From contig NC_135199.1 of assembly GCF_050948175.1 (NCBI RefSeq), positions 3,600,501 to 3,664,500 of the forward strand: a DNA stretch of 64,000 nt, written 5' to 3'. The notes under the pieces were generated by a model. That model was given only the letters and a program-made list of their open reading frames with translations. It did not search any database and was not told where the DNA came from. Source of the DNA: Xylocopa sonorina. Taxonomy: Eukaryota; Arthropoda; Insecta; Hymenoptera; Apidae. The position numbers and the translations under genes were made by a program. This document shows, one piece after another, positions 38,037-51,400 of the stretch (positions are counted from its first letter, which is position 1; every line of letters starts with the position of its first letter).

Positions 38037-38927
38037 ATGTGTTTTTCAATTGCGTTGCAAAAAGATTATCAAATATATATATCCTGTGCTTCGAGCTTGA
38101 TTGCAGATCGTAAAGAACGTCGGAGCTGCGAAAAGGGCGGCCGGATATCGAACGGATGTACGACATCAAGCCGGTTGCGAGCCAATCGAAATTCTATATT
38201 TAGAAGTGGAAACTGTCGGTACTTGAAGTACGCTACATCCACGTATGGCGCGGCTATTCCCGTATTCTGCCCTCTCCGCTTCGCTCGTCTCTTCGTTTTT
38301 CGTCTGGCCTTACCTACTGTCCTCGCCTCGCTGATGGATTCTCGTTCCTTTCGCGCAGAGTCCTTTCGAGGAAACGTGAAATTTTCCTCGTGGAAGGCTA
38401 TGCGCGATACGAAACAGAATATTTTTCCTATCGTGTTCTCCTCGAATCTCTCTTCTCTCTGTCGAACCTTCGTTCAATGTTTCTTCGCCGCTGAAATCGT
38501 ATCTTCAGAGTTTCGCGAATATTCCTCCGATCGTGGAATCGTTTATACGTGCATGTTAACACGATCGACTTCGCCGCTTCGATTATCGCCCCAACATATT
38601 TACCGTCTCGTTTCGTGGCGCGATTTATCGTCCGACGAGATTGCAAAGGCGCCGAGTTTTCCCCGTTCGCGCGTCCGGATCGCGGCTTCTCCTAGAAATT
38701 CGTCATTGACCAGAACGAACTTTCCGAACGCGTACAAAGAATTCAGTCATTCAACGTCGCTAGACGATAGCGACGAGCGCACGTCGATTGTACACGCAGG
38801 TTTGCATGGTATATCGCGACAGTCGTTCATTCACCAATCGCGCATTCTCTCGCCCGTGGCGTACACGTTCGATCGGCGAACACTTTTTTGTTGCGTTCGT
38901 GGGGACGTCTCTTTTCGGCAATCGTAG
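38037..38927 (+). other. Longest open reading frame, 296 codons, probably not a gene
   Basis: Uninterrupted from ATG 38037 to a stop at 38925-38927. The product is Ser/Arg-rich with no signal peptide, domain or repeat that I recognise. Neighbouring spurious frames have the same composition. A chance frame in stop-poor DNA is the most likely explanation; a lineage-specific gene cannot be excluded. Confidence 0.2.
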
Positions 38928-41900
38928 TTGATTGTATCGCGACGAAACGTTCGCGAACAAAAGAATGGTTTATTTTGATTTTTTTTATGAACGGCGAACG
39001 TGATTTCGTATTTTCAAACTTCCTGTCTATCAATTAACTGGAAATGCTCATGAACGACCATTATCCATAAATATTATTTTAAAAACGCCACGTCGATGTT
39101 TATTGGAAACAACTAATCTTTATCATCGAACGTTAACGATTTCCCAGCGATAAATGGATTACCTAAATGTCTGATCGTACAGAACAATCAAACCCCGTCA
39201 ATTTTTCCATTTTCATCGACAATTCATCTTCATTTTCATTCCGTTCGATCGTCGTCGAATTAAATACACGCGTGGAACGAACCCCGTGCGAATGTTCGCT
39301 CGTGCCGATGGGGTGCGATGTATCGCGTCTGCTCGAAGAACCCGCGTAGGTGTCGGTAGATTTTCCAGCGTGAACCGCGCGACACCGAGCTCCGTGTCTG
39401 GCGCGGATGATTCTCCGGAGATCCGAGGACGGGGACAGGCGAGAAACGCGATCGATCTGGAACGCGTTCCGAGTAATCAACGGCGTTCCTCGCGCGCGGC
39501 GATATTTTCTTCACGGTCGTGCAATAACACAATGGATTCGCAGCCGAATCAATCAACGCAGCTCGACGCCGCTAAGGGAGGAGAAGAGAATCGATGGGCG
39601 ACGCGAGGCTGCCGCGCGGGTATAATTAAAATTGATAAGGACCGCGATGGCTGGGCAATTGTTAATAAACGTCAGCTGTAAAGAGTTACGGGGAGATTTA
39701 TGATCGCGGCTGTTCTTGGTCGATCGTTCGTTTCGTTTCTTTTCTATCGCTGATATCTCGTCCGAAAACGAAAGTGTTTCATTTTAGAGATACATAAAGT
39801 TCTGTTCAGATAGTAGAATAGAGGATGAAACAGGGGAAATTACAGTAACAGTTCATCTCCTGTGTTATATCGTATTTTAAAGACCTTTTACGCCCTTTGC
39901 GAAGTTTGATTACGCTCCACTCCGTCCGATATCGTCGCGGACAACCGTTCCCACGCTCGTAATTTTCGTGGCAGACTTAAAAGTGGTCGAGCTATTACGA
40001 GCTCGCGAGCTTATTCTTCCAGAAGAAGAAAAATGGCGCGTTTAAACAGCGAAACCGATACGCGAAACAGGATACGAGGATTGCGTCGCGTTTCTCAAGT
40101 GCACTCGCGACAAGAATGCGACACGACGCGTCGGACGTTTGTTTGACGTCATCTCGAGGCGGGACGCGTTACGTGGAACACTGGTGGCATTCATCCGAGG
40201 ATTCGCGGTACGCATCGGATCGCTCGGCTTATCGATAAGGGACCGTTGAATGGGTAGCGCACGAAATTCCCGAAGAACCACGCGATTCTTACGCCGTCGA
40301 AACGCGCGGCCCTGGCCCATTGACGAACCTCTTTCGTCGAGCCGTGAACGAATTCCGGTAGCACGTGACCGAGCCGAGAAGTCGCTTGAAAGCGTTCAAC
40401 GACGCGTCAAAATAACGAGGCGGGCTGAATGAGAGGATCTTCATCGAGTTTACCCACGAGCTTTCCACTCTGTTTCGAGGAGCTCCTCTTTCTTCCACCT
40501 TTTTCTTATCTTCCGATGTCAGACGTTCGTTAACCGCGAGTACGCGCGGTATTTCAAAGGAGATTCGATCGATTCGTCGGAGAACTGATTCTGCCAACCG
40601 AGCGCAGGCTTTTCGAACGCTCTCCAAGCCTGTACACACGAAGAACAAACTGTTTTAAACGGTTTGGTATCCCAGCCTATTGCTGCTGCCAAGTCTGATG
40701 TCAGACGAAATACAAGAATTCATCCGAACATTGAAGAGAATAAAAGTGATCGTACCAAAGTGCAAGAAGGAAGGTGGAGAGAGCCGTCGATAACGCGATA
40801 ATGCACCCTCGAACGAGCACGCGATGCATTCGGCTAATTGGCTCAATTAACTCTCCCAAATAATCGAGGGTGCAACGTTTCCAGAAGCGGATAATCCAGC
40901 GATAAATTCGATTCGCTGGTAGAGCCGGCGACGATTAGCTGGCGCGTGCGAACGGCGGTGAAACCGAGAGGCAACCGTGGGCGCGTAAGCTGGAAGCTCC
41001 CCTAGCTAGTTTCCTTTCGCTCGCTCGTTCGTTGGTTCGTTTTCTGCTGGCGAGGTCCGCTTGTCGTCGCGCTCGTCTCGTTTCACCGCAGCAGACCGCG
41101 GTCTCTTCCTTTTGTGGCGCCACGAAACGCCATGTTACGCACTCTCGTTCCGCGCTCCGGATGATCCGAAGAGAGAAAGGCGGCGAACGAACGAGCGACC
41201 GAGGATACGCGATAACCGGGATCGACGGGGGACGAGCGTCGAAAGAACTGACGAGGTCGCACGGGACGAAGCAGAGGGACGAGGGAAGACGGGAACGCGA
41301 AATGCACGGGAATAAAAGGGAGCGATAAGGCAGACGCGGCGAAAACGGGGAGAAGGATGGAGAGATAACGGGATTTGTGGATACGGGGAAGGAAAGGGTT
41401 GAGGAGATACGAGAACACCGAGTTGGCTGATTTCTGTGTTTCAATGTAAACTAGATAGCGAATTGTTTGTGGTTTCGGGCCTCAATGACGCCTTGTTCGA
41501 ATTGCTCTCGATGCTTTCTTCAATCTTCTTTCTATCTTGTGTAGATAAAACGAACGGTGGTAGCGGTTTTGTATGTTCAAGATCGTGTGCTAGATTTCGG
41601 GAAGACAGAGACGATTAAACGATCGACGAAATCAGTCCACGCGTAAGATATTTCCCTCTTGTAGCATCAAGGAGACGCGAACGATCTCTTGATTCGAAGA
41701 GCAGACGGAGCAGCGACGCCGAGTTTGGAGCTGTTAACATATTTCCATTCATAACCCAGCTGGCCACTTTTTTTTCTCTTCCCTTCGAGCACAGAAGTCA
41801 GCGACCGTCGACGTGCGTAAGGGAGGATCCGCGTGGAACGACATTGAAGTCGTGTTACTCTTCGTCCTCGTAAAAACCGGAGGAACAGAACGCACATGCG

Positions 41901-44900
41901 CATCCGGTTCGTAATCGACGGCTCGACTTAAGCTGTTTCAGCTGGAAATAGCAATCGGCCACACGCGATAGCGTCTAAGAAAATTTCACGTTCCTTTCTA
42001 ATCGAATATCTGACAAACTGTCGGAAGGTATCGAACGTCCGTCAATAAGAATCTCACAGAGTATCGCCAATTTCCTCTCCAAGGGATAGTTTTCGAACAT
42101 GTCAGACGTACACGGTCGATCTTCCTACAATACATATTTTTCGATGCATAAACGCGGCGCTTTCGCTCGGGAAAATTCTTTCGCCGAACGCGAGGTACTC
42201 GCTCGTGCTCATATAAAGGGATGGAACGGGAGACGTCGGTCCGTAGATCGATGGTCGAGTCGTGTTTGTAGCGACTTGGCTTTTGCGGCGTGTTGACAGA
42301 TGCTCGTGTATCGTGTGACAATCACTCGACGCTAATGCGGATATTATGAATGCTAGGGGATTCCGAGTGACACTAACGGATGAGCTAGAGGAAGTCGATA
42401 CGTCTTGGTCGTATTGGCGAGAACCCGACTCCGTCGCTCGTCTTGGCAAATATTTCCGCAACACGATCTCGCGGAATTTCGCGAACAATAACGATGCTCG
42501 CCTCGGATGAATCGTAAACCATTGCCTCGAAGCTTATTGCCTCTCTGCTCGCGTTTTTAAACCCATTCCTCGCGCTACGATACGCGAAATTATGTCCACT
42601 GTTGGAGCCAACTCCACGGGCGTGGCTTGAAATTTTCGAAAATTCAATCTTATCTGCCCGGCTGATTGCCTATTCAAGTGTTCGCGCGCGGAGAGAAACG
42701 ACGAGGGCTCGGTTAAATCGTCCATAATCATTTGGCCGACGTGTACGCGAGCGTACGGTAGCCGTTCGAAGGTGGTACCACGGCGAAGGGGTATTATTAT
42801 TTAGTATCGCCACGGGCAACGACAGTGCGCGCGGTTTATCGAGCGGCGAGCTCGTCCGAGTACCGTTCTTGCGCGTCGCATCTCGGTCAGGAATGGCTCC
42901 GCGGAATGGCCCCGGTCGCTTCCGATCGTTTCGTTTTAGTGACCCTCGTACAACGAGCCGTGCGCGCCCGATCGTCGTCATTTCTTATTGAGACGTTGAC
43001 GTTCGCCACGTGGGCAGATTCGAAATCGTGATACTCCGTGGCGGACATTAGGACGGTTTTACTGGTACCTTTATTTACGACTCGAGATCGACGGGTGGGT
43101 GCGGGAACGTTATGGGATGCTAATGAAGCGAACGATCGCATCGGTTGTAACCCATGAAATTTGAGATAGCGGGATATGCCTGAATTTATCGGTGATATAA
43201 ACGAGTGGGTAATAATCTGGTTGAAAGATTATTGGAGCTGAGGTAAGACGGATGAAGACGTTTAAGTGGATCCTGCCGATGCGTGAATATACAATTTGCT
43301 CGATCTCCGAGAAGTAATGGAATTAATTAGATACAAAGTAGAGACGGAGAATTTGTGTAAAAGTATCTTTAGTACGATCTTCCTTAAATATACACACACG
43401 CGAGGCTCGATAAGAAATGTTTACGCGTCAACTGGAGTTTCACAAAATGAAATTACTTTTACCATACCGAGTCGCCGATGAATCTCCTCGACAGTCGGGT
43501 ACGAACTTTAATTCCTTCTTCGATCATGACTGCGTTGACGTTCACCGCGCGTTAGCGGAGACGTAACGAAAAATAAATTAGCTCGAAGCGGGGAGTCGTA
43601 AAATCGCGGCTCACCGAACGGCGTACCGTTATAACCACCCACCGTGAATCTTAGCTTTGGTTCTCCTGTCGTGTTTCACCGGGCAGAACTTTCACCCGGA
43701 ACCTCGCGATAACTGGTGGACCGCGGAGTGGCTTCTCTCCCCGAGAAAGTTGTCACACGCGTGACTCATCGAGCACCCACCCCTCCGCGAGCGAGAAAGA
43801 TAGCCAGAAACGAACGGAATCCCCCTGCGCCTTTTCTTCAGCCATTCGCCCGATGGTCTTCCACTAAGGGGAAGGCAAAGTAAATTCCACTATACGAGGA
43901 GGTGAGGATCGATCGAATCAGGGCGTTGCACGGGGCGAAGAAACCGCGCGAGAGGACGGAAACGGCTTGTCTAGGCTGTTGCATCCCCTAGAGAGACGCA
44001 TCGAGATTAGTTCCGAACCTTGTTGCCGTTCTTTTCCGCCTTTTTCGGGGGTTTCCTTCGTGGCCACTATTGTCTCCTCCGATACCTACACGATGCGAGA
44101 TTGTTCGAAAATTTAGATTTTTATTAATTATTACGTTCACTTGGAACGTTTGATATATACGACTGCGAAAGTAACTTGGGGAACTTTTCACTCCGACACC
44201 CACCCTCGAAGTGAAATTGAATACCGTGAAAGAGAACGTCCGAGGTGGCTCGACAGCTGTGCAGATTTAAGAGGGTTCAAGGATAATGCGACGCGACCAT
44301 TGGAGAGTTAAAAGCGACGATGATTTGCTCGCGATGGAGCTGTAAATTTAATCCTTGGTTCTTAAGTCGTCGAGTTAAAATCGAACGAAATCACACGCGA
44401 TTTACGATAGAAAAAAAAGCGTCCACAGTTTTGTTCCCGTGTCTATACATTAGAAATCCGTAATCCTCGAAGAAGTTCGATCCGTTGTATCGTTCCCGTT
44501 CCCTGCCTGGAGCGTCCTCGCGAAGGAAGGCACGCCTCTCGTAATTCACTCACACCCTCTCTCCCCGAGACAAGATATCGCTAAACCGATGGCAAACACA
44601 CTCGGAATCCTCCCGCTGGACGTGATTCAGACAGCTTGTTTGCACGATATCTCGCTCGATGCTCCTCGATAACGACGTCCAGCCGAAGGGAGGCTCTGCG
44701 GCAGGTTATCGTGGTAACCTAGATTGATTTACGGCAGTCACGATCGCTCGATAGAACGACGCCCTTTGTAGGATTTCGCTTGATCGACGATCCGCACTGC
44801 CGATCGGTTTCTGCGCGAATGGTAATTCTGTTTGAGATTAGGCAGGCTTTCCTGGTAGAAATACTCCGCGATAACGTTGACAAGGCCTAGCGTATCGCAA

Positions 44901-47151
44901 ATGGTACCCAGTCTACTCATTATCGAATTTTTGCTTCTATGATCGTTCGATACGCTGACACGCGTAGGTTTGACGTTTAATATGTTTAAATGCTTCTCGA
45001 CAAGCTCTGCTGTAGAAGTTCCGTAAGTATCCCACTGTCTAATAATATCGACGCCAGTTCAGCATGCGTGCAATTCAATCTAGACGGGGTTCGTAAATGC
45101 ACGCGGATGCTGAGATCGATAGGAATCGATACTACCTGACTTTATTTGCTGGTCGAGGGGCAGGCGTCCGGTGCACGCACACGCACCAGCCGAAAACTTT
45201 CCTCGATCGATCACACGTCGATTCCTCGGCGTCAGAGTTGGATTACCTTGCTAGGACGCGGAACGAATCGCAAATATGGCGGTTTAAGGTAACGGAATCC
45301 TTGCAAACGTAGCTACGCAAAAAAGTGAAACGCGCCTGGAATGTCCGCGTCCGCGTCGGGCGTTGAAAAAATTGTCGAGCGTCCTTATTTTTTTTAATTA
45401 CGTTCTTTCTGGATCTTTAAACAGTCTAGATTCTTTACGACTCGTTAGAGAACATTTACGATTCGTTAGACATCGCGTGCGAAGATATTTAAAATTCAAC
45501 TCCCACCTTCAGCTTCCACTTTCTCAATACGAATTAACTCGTCCGAGAAAGACATTTCCTTGCAGCTCGTTTAATACAAATTCAATTGACGCAAAGTCAA
45601 TAAAACGGTCCCACTATATGCAGATGTTATTGGATGTTGCGAAACGATGGCGTGTCTGTTAGATACGACGCTCCATTTTAAACGCACAATCGCCGCCCTC
45701 TCAAAGGATTCAGTTCAGCCTAATGTCTCGAGACCGTTCACGTGCCTCTCGATCTTCCTTCCGCTACGGGCAAGTGCTCGTCAAAGCGAGCCCGACGTTA
45801 ACAGCAATCAACGCTGTCGTCTCGTCGATCCGGCACCGATGGATTTCGAGTTTGCGGTCTCGGTCCGCGTGCACGACACGTTATATAGAAACGTGGCCGG
45901 AAGATCGAAACCGATCGGTTTGCTACTCCTACCGGAGACTTGGTCGCGGGAGAAGTCATTGCTCTTCGACTTTCTGCGATCTTTATCAGATTAACGAATG
46001 CCGTGCTTGGAAAGAGGAAAGTAAGCTCGCTGGCCGAGTGTTTCGATTCAAAATACCGCAGAACTTACGTTAATATATTTCACTCTGTGGTACTTGGATC
46101 TTTTATTTCATTCAGTTACTCGAAAAATACACCAAGAAATTTCTTTTTGGATATCTTGTTGGACCTCTTTTCTTAACAAATATCGTGACACGCGAAGCAT
46201 GTACGATGTAGCCATTTTAGGTGCCGAGGGTGTTTAAAATGGCGGAACTCCGGAGAATTTGGCGCGAGATTGGCGCGCCAAATCCCGGCTGAATCGTAAT
46301 CGCGGTCTCTCGAAGGTTTTTCCTCGGCAGATCGATTTCTCGCGAGTAACTCTTCGCTGAAACGAGATACGCGCCACTGAATACCGTGTAAATTGGCGGC
46401 TTCACGCACGATCAGGTTTCGTGAGCAACGATGAAACATATGTCGAACAAACGATCCCGCGCTACCGTGGATTGTTAATTTAGAAATTTGCCGTGGAAAT
46501 ATTAAGCAAAGAAACATTTCAATCCGGAAAGTCGTGTTTCATTTTAAAACGGGACAAGAGGAGGACACGCGCGATTGTACGAATTGTTTGAGCGAATCGT
46601 TTTCGAAGCGTGTATTTTAACGTTCGAGGCATCTCATTTGAAGCGTTTTACCAGCGGTGTGGCCTGTGACAAATACAGCACTCGAAAATCTGAACGGAAC
46701 GCAAACAGCATTCGTTGCATTAAAACGCATTCGGGAGACGCGGGGGATGAGAAATAAAACGCGATGGACCGGTCTGTTTTCCCGTTGCGCGAAACGGAAC
46801 AATGCATTGCCGCATTCGTTAACGAACGAGCCGCGCGTTGTTTTGTTTCACCGCGAAACCTTTTGTTCGTTTAAATAGAAAATAATTGTGGGACAACATC
46901 GAACCGTTTCTACCATTCGCCAGTCAACTTTTTCAATACACGGTATTTCGATTAATTACATCGTCCGCGTTATTGCCTGGTTAACAGCCAACCAATTGTA
47001 CCAGTGATAATTAGAAACCTTTTAAACGCTAAACGGCAGGAATGACGAGATCGACCGTATAATTGTAGGGCGTGAATGACTCTATTGCCTGGAAAATAAG
47101 GGAACTAATGGAAATCCAAACTGAAGAGTCGAGAATGTTTTACGAGTGAGT
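38928..47151. other. Noncoding DNA, mostly CpG-rich
   Basis: AT-rich islands at about 38.93-39.17 and 43.15-43.45 kb. Donor-like CCGTAAGTATC near 45022 has no supporting coding sequence. No gene, RNA or mobile element recognised. Confidence 0.5.
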
Positions 47152-47190
47152 ATATATAAAGATGTTTCTGGGGAGCGCGAGAGCAGTTTA
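47152..47190 (+). promoter_or_regulatory. Candidate TATA-box core promoter
   Basis: TATATAAAG at 47153-47161 is followed about 32 bp later by GCAGTTT (A at 47185), the spacing of a TATA/initiator pair. No coding sequence follows closely, so any transcript would be noncoding or spliced far downstream. Confidence 0.25.
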
Positions 47191-47269
47191 AGAAAAGCAA
47201 CGCAGTTAGTGTGTTTAATAAAAATAACCTATCAGTTCCCACTTGATTACAATCACGCCAGTTTTCGCC

Positions 47270-48449
47270 AAAACCTTGCAATCCCGCGTAACTATTAATG
47301 TGTCTTTATAATTATTTTGAAATTTCTCGAAACGATAATAATCAAAAGATAATCGTTTCTCTAATTAGAGAAATGTATTTATAATATTGCATGGAACCAC
47401 AGAGGAAACCATTAAATTGTGTTTCAACACTGCTGTGCCTAGGGGGTTCGTTTCAACCAGAAGGCCGTTCATATCGTATACCTGAAAGGCACATCGACCG
47501 CAAACGCGTTTCCACCCTCCGTATCAAATTAACCCCACCACGAACGGATTCTTTTCTTTGAAGTTTCACTCTGTTCGATGGACTACTTACTGATTATATC
47601 CGTGAAAAATGGTCAGGAATTTGAATACCAAACCTAATAATTTGAACGAAGGAAATGGACTCCTTCTTTTTTCTTAATGTAAAAATACGCGAATTTTTGA
47701 TCGAATTCACTGAATGAATTCGATGAACAGCGTTTTCTCGAGCAACGAAATAACCATATCCTTGGACGTTTACGAGGGGTATCCACTGTTTCTTCGATCG
47801 AAAGAGGAGCACGCGTTACGCAACGAACGTTGTCGGCCACGTCGTCGACGCGAGAGGCGAACCTCCCCAGCCGTGTCGTTACATTATTAATCAAGCAATC
47901 GATATCTCGGTCTGTGTTCCGTGCATCTACGCGACGCACGCTCCATCGAATGGTTCCGTGACAAAACCTTGCAAGGCCACAGAGACCGGCTGCACCGTGA
48001 GTGCATTCTTTCCTTTCTCTGCGCACCGATCGCTTCCTGTACGATGGCGAACCGTTCGATCCGCTCGATGACCGTCCGTCGAGGTGACTCTTTTTTTATC
48101 AAAATTCCTCGCGCGTTACTGCCTCGGCTCGAGAACAAGGGCAACGACTGTGATATATACTTGACGTCGTCCTTCATCGAAAGTTATTCAGTTTTTCCAA
48201 TCGTCCGTCTACTTTTTGTTCTTCTTCTTCGCAGACCTCTAACACGGCGACGTTAACTAAGTTTTACAGGCGAACGTAACATTCAATTATATCTAATCAT
48301 ATTCGTATCAATCCTGAAAGGTCAAAAGAACTAGCGAGCTTCGCGTGCCCGCCGGTTGCACGTGTTAATTATTTCATCGCGGCGATAAAATGACCGATAG
48401 AGCTACGCATCCGTTTCATGGCGTCGCGTCGCGATAAAACCTTGCAAGG
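47270..48449 (+). repeat. Three dispersed copies of AAAACCTTGCAA(GG)
   Basis: AAAACCTTGCAA at 47270-47281 and AAAACCTTGCAAGG at 47963-47976 and 48436-48449, all on the plus strand. The two longer copies contain the palindrome CCTTGCAAGG and are followed by CCA or ACA, resembling a nuclear-receptor monomer site. The DNA between copies has no recognised gene. Confidence 0.7.
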
Positions 48450-51400
48450 ACAGTCACGGTGGCTCGCAATAAACTCGTTTCTCTCATTCCGCTATTCGCT
48501 GGTGGTAATTACCAGCGTCCTGCAGCTCCGTGCTACTTCGCAGCGGAATGCAACATCGTCTCGTTTGACGGGAAGCTGCGTCTCTAAGCCGCCTTTGCGA
48601 ACGCGGTCGATAATCCGCCATTCGCGTTTGCCGATCTCCTGCCACTTCCGAATGGAATATCCGCGTCAATGGCGATCGATCTTTACATCCGCGATTAGAG
48701 TGCCATTTTGTACCGGATCGCCAATCAGCGGGAGGTCAAACGCGTTTCGAAAGGTACGCGAAAATCATCGCGTATCGCTTCAGTTCTATTTCCTTAAAGT
48801 AGGATATTTCGTCTTCGTGAGATCCTGAGATACAGATTCCATAATTTTAGAACTTCTTAATACTTGTCCGTAGATCGATTACTCTAATTCGTCGTCGTAT
48901 TAAATGTACACGGGTACGTACACGTTTCTCTGGGATGTAATCACATTATAGAGGCTGTCGTTGAATATTAAACGATAGGATCGAATAACGGAAGGTCGCG
49001 AGGAATTTTTGGCAGGTCCGTATTAATACGACTATTGTCGATCTACCAATAACACGTGCCATCATCGCTTTTAATAGACGGTGGAATTGCGTATACGCTT
49101 GGATCACTAGTTTTACGACGCATTGTTATCACCGCCGTGTTTAAACGTTCCGTAATAAAATATTCACTGAACAGGTCGAAAGGGAAAAGTCGTCTGATCG
49201 AAGGCTTTCATGCTCGTTGAACATTGCCGGCTGACGTCGTCGGCCGTAAGCGATCATTGACGCGCTAAATTCGATTTTCCATCGGTTTATAAACTGCCTC
49301 GCGCGTGATCGAGCTATTATTACATTCTTTCAACTAAGTATCTACCACGAGTTACGTTTCTCGGACGCTTGAATAATATTATGCCGCAGGAGAGAATAGT
49401 AAGTTTTTACGATTGGCTATTGGAGAATACGAAGTTTGCAACTTTTTAGCGAGGAATCGCGAAGAAAAAGTTCATCGTGCAAACACTTCGCTCTAATTGA
49501 ACGAAATTGGCTCGAAACTCTATTTCTCGTTCGCTGACCAACATTTCCATGACTACTCGGCGAAAGACACAACTTTGCTGTTATAAGGTTGGCACGCGTA
49601 TATTTGCCGATGACATACTCGCGTATATGCGCAAGAAAACGAGTCACGTCTGGTTTTCTTTCTAGATGGCATTACATAAAACTGTCCGTAGCAAGGCCTC
49701 CGCTGAATTCTAGATGATTTAGTGTTATCGACGCTTGGAGCGTCCATTACGTTATACGTAAACTTACGTGGACTAAGTATATTGCTCAGTCAGTGTGATT
49801 CATTGGATCGCGGTTGGAAACGAAATTTACATGTTTCCGTCGGTGCATCGAAACCACAAGTAGAACTAGCCATCCATTGTTCGCTCGCTCACCTGTCTCG
49901 ATAATGTCCAATTGGTGTCTCGCACCATCGATGGACAAAAATTATTATTCAAAGATATTTGAAACGAGAAATTGTGAAACTTCAGATTTCTGAAGAGCTG
50001 AAAAAATACTTCTGCATGTTCGCTCTTTGTGAGCGAGTGAATTCTGAAAGATTATAATAGATGAAAATCACGGTGCTCCGATATGTATGCGCGGTTGCAC
50101 GATAAACGGCGATTATCGTGAATATTGGCAATTAATTGAAATTCACAGACGAACGTCCCCTCGGTAGTTCAATTTACGTAACGTGGAAATTTTTCGAGAC
50201 AAAAGCGAGCGTCCCTCGGTCGTCAAGGAGACGGGACCGGAATCTCAATGGCCGCGCATCGTCTTCGTGAATTACGTCACATCCATTTGTCATTCGCGTG
50301 GCGCAGGCGGATTCTGCATACGCGGTTAAAGTTCGTGGTATTTGGCTGTAATCGTGGCGGAGGGGTCCAATAAATTTCGGCTGGATCGAAGCATTTTTCG
50401 ATCTACCAACTTTCGTCCGACTTTCAATCGAGTAGCTACTGCGTTCATTATAGAATCTTGATGAGACAGGAGAAGCAGACGGTCCGTAGAAGGAGGAACT
50501 AAATGAATTATTATCAAAATTAAATTAGAAGTAGACGAAGAAGATTTTCTCTCGGAACGAAATTGGCAACTAAGAAGAAAATCGAATAAAAGCCGAGCAA
50601 TCAGAATAATAATGAATTACTAAAGGCACGATCATTATTATCGAACGTTAAACTTCTATGGAAAGTTATAAAATTCTTACGTCATTTTCTATGCACGTAA
50701 TTACACATCTATATTGGTCTGACAGTAACGCGTCCACGTTCCCCGTTCCTGCACGCCTAGATGTATGCAAATAGCCTAGCAGACGCCCATAAACCGCCTG
50801 GCGTCGATGGCGAAAGGTGCAGAGGACTGAATATTAAGGACAGTTCGATGTAGTTACCTGTGAATGGACCGGGCGTCGTCGTACGTCCTCCGCAAAAATA
50901 AGAATTTATCGCGACACCGTTAATCGCTCATTAATTATAGGCGTACCGGTGAGGTAGCTGCTGGTAAGCCGCCGCGTCGGAGGCTTTCTTCGGGTTGATT
51001 TACAGCCAGCGTTACGGAGGTCGCTTCGATCCCTGTATTTCCACGCGGCTACATAAAATGTTACTTAACCCCGCCCGAAGTAAATCGATTTCTGCGGTTA
51101 ATTCGCCGCTATTCCGCGTAAACTTTGCATACGCCGCGCCGCGTACACGGAAACCGCGTTCCTTCTTTTGGCCGCCGGTCGATCCGATCGAGATTTATTC
51201 CAAGTCGAACGGCAAAATTATCGGCCGGCATCGAACGACGCTGAACGTCGATCGTTTGAAATTTCTGCCGAATCCTGTCCCGATTCTATGAAAATGTTTA
51301 TTTACCGGTCGCAACTGATAAACTTTCACGATTCCCGTGGATTATACTCGTGGATTACGCTTCGCTTTTTTTTTTTCGTCGCTCGTAAGAGAAATCGCGC

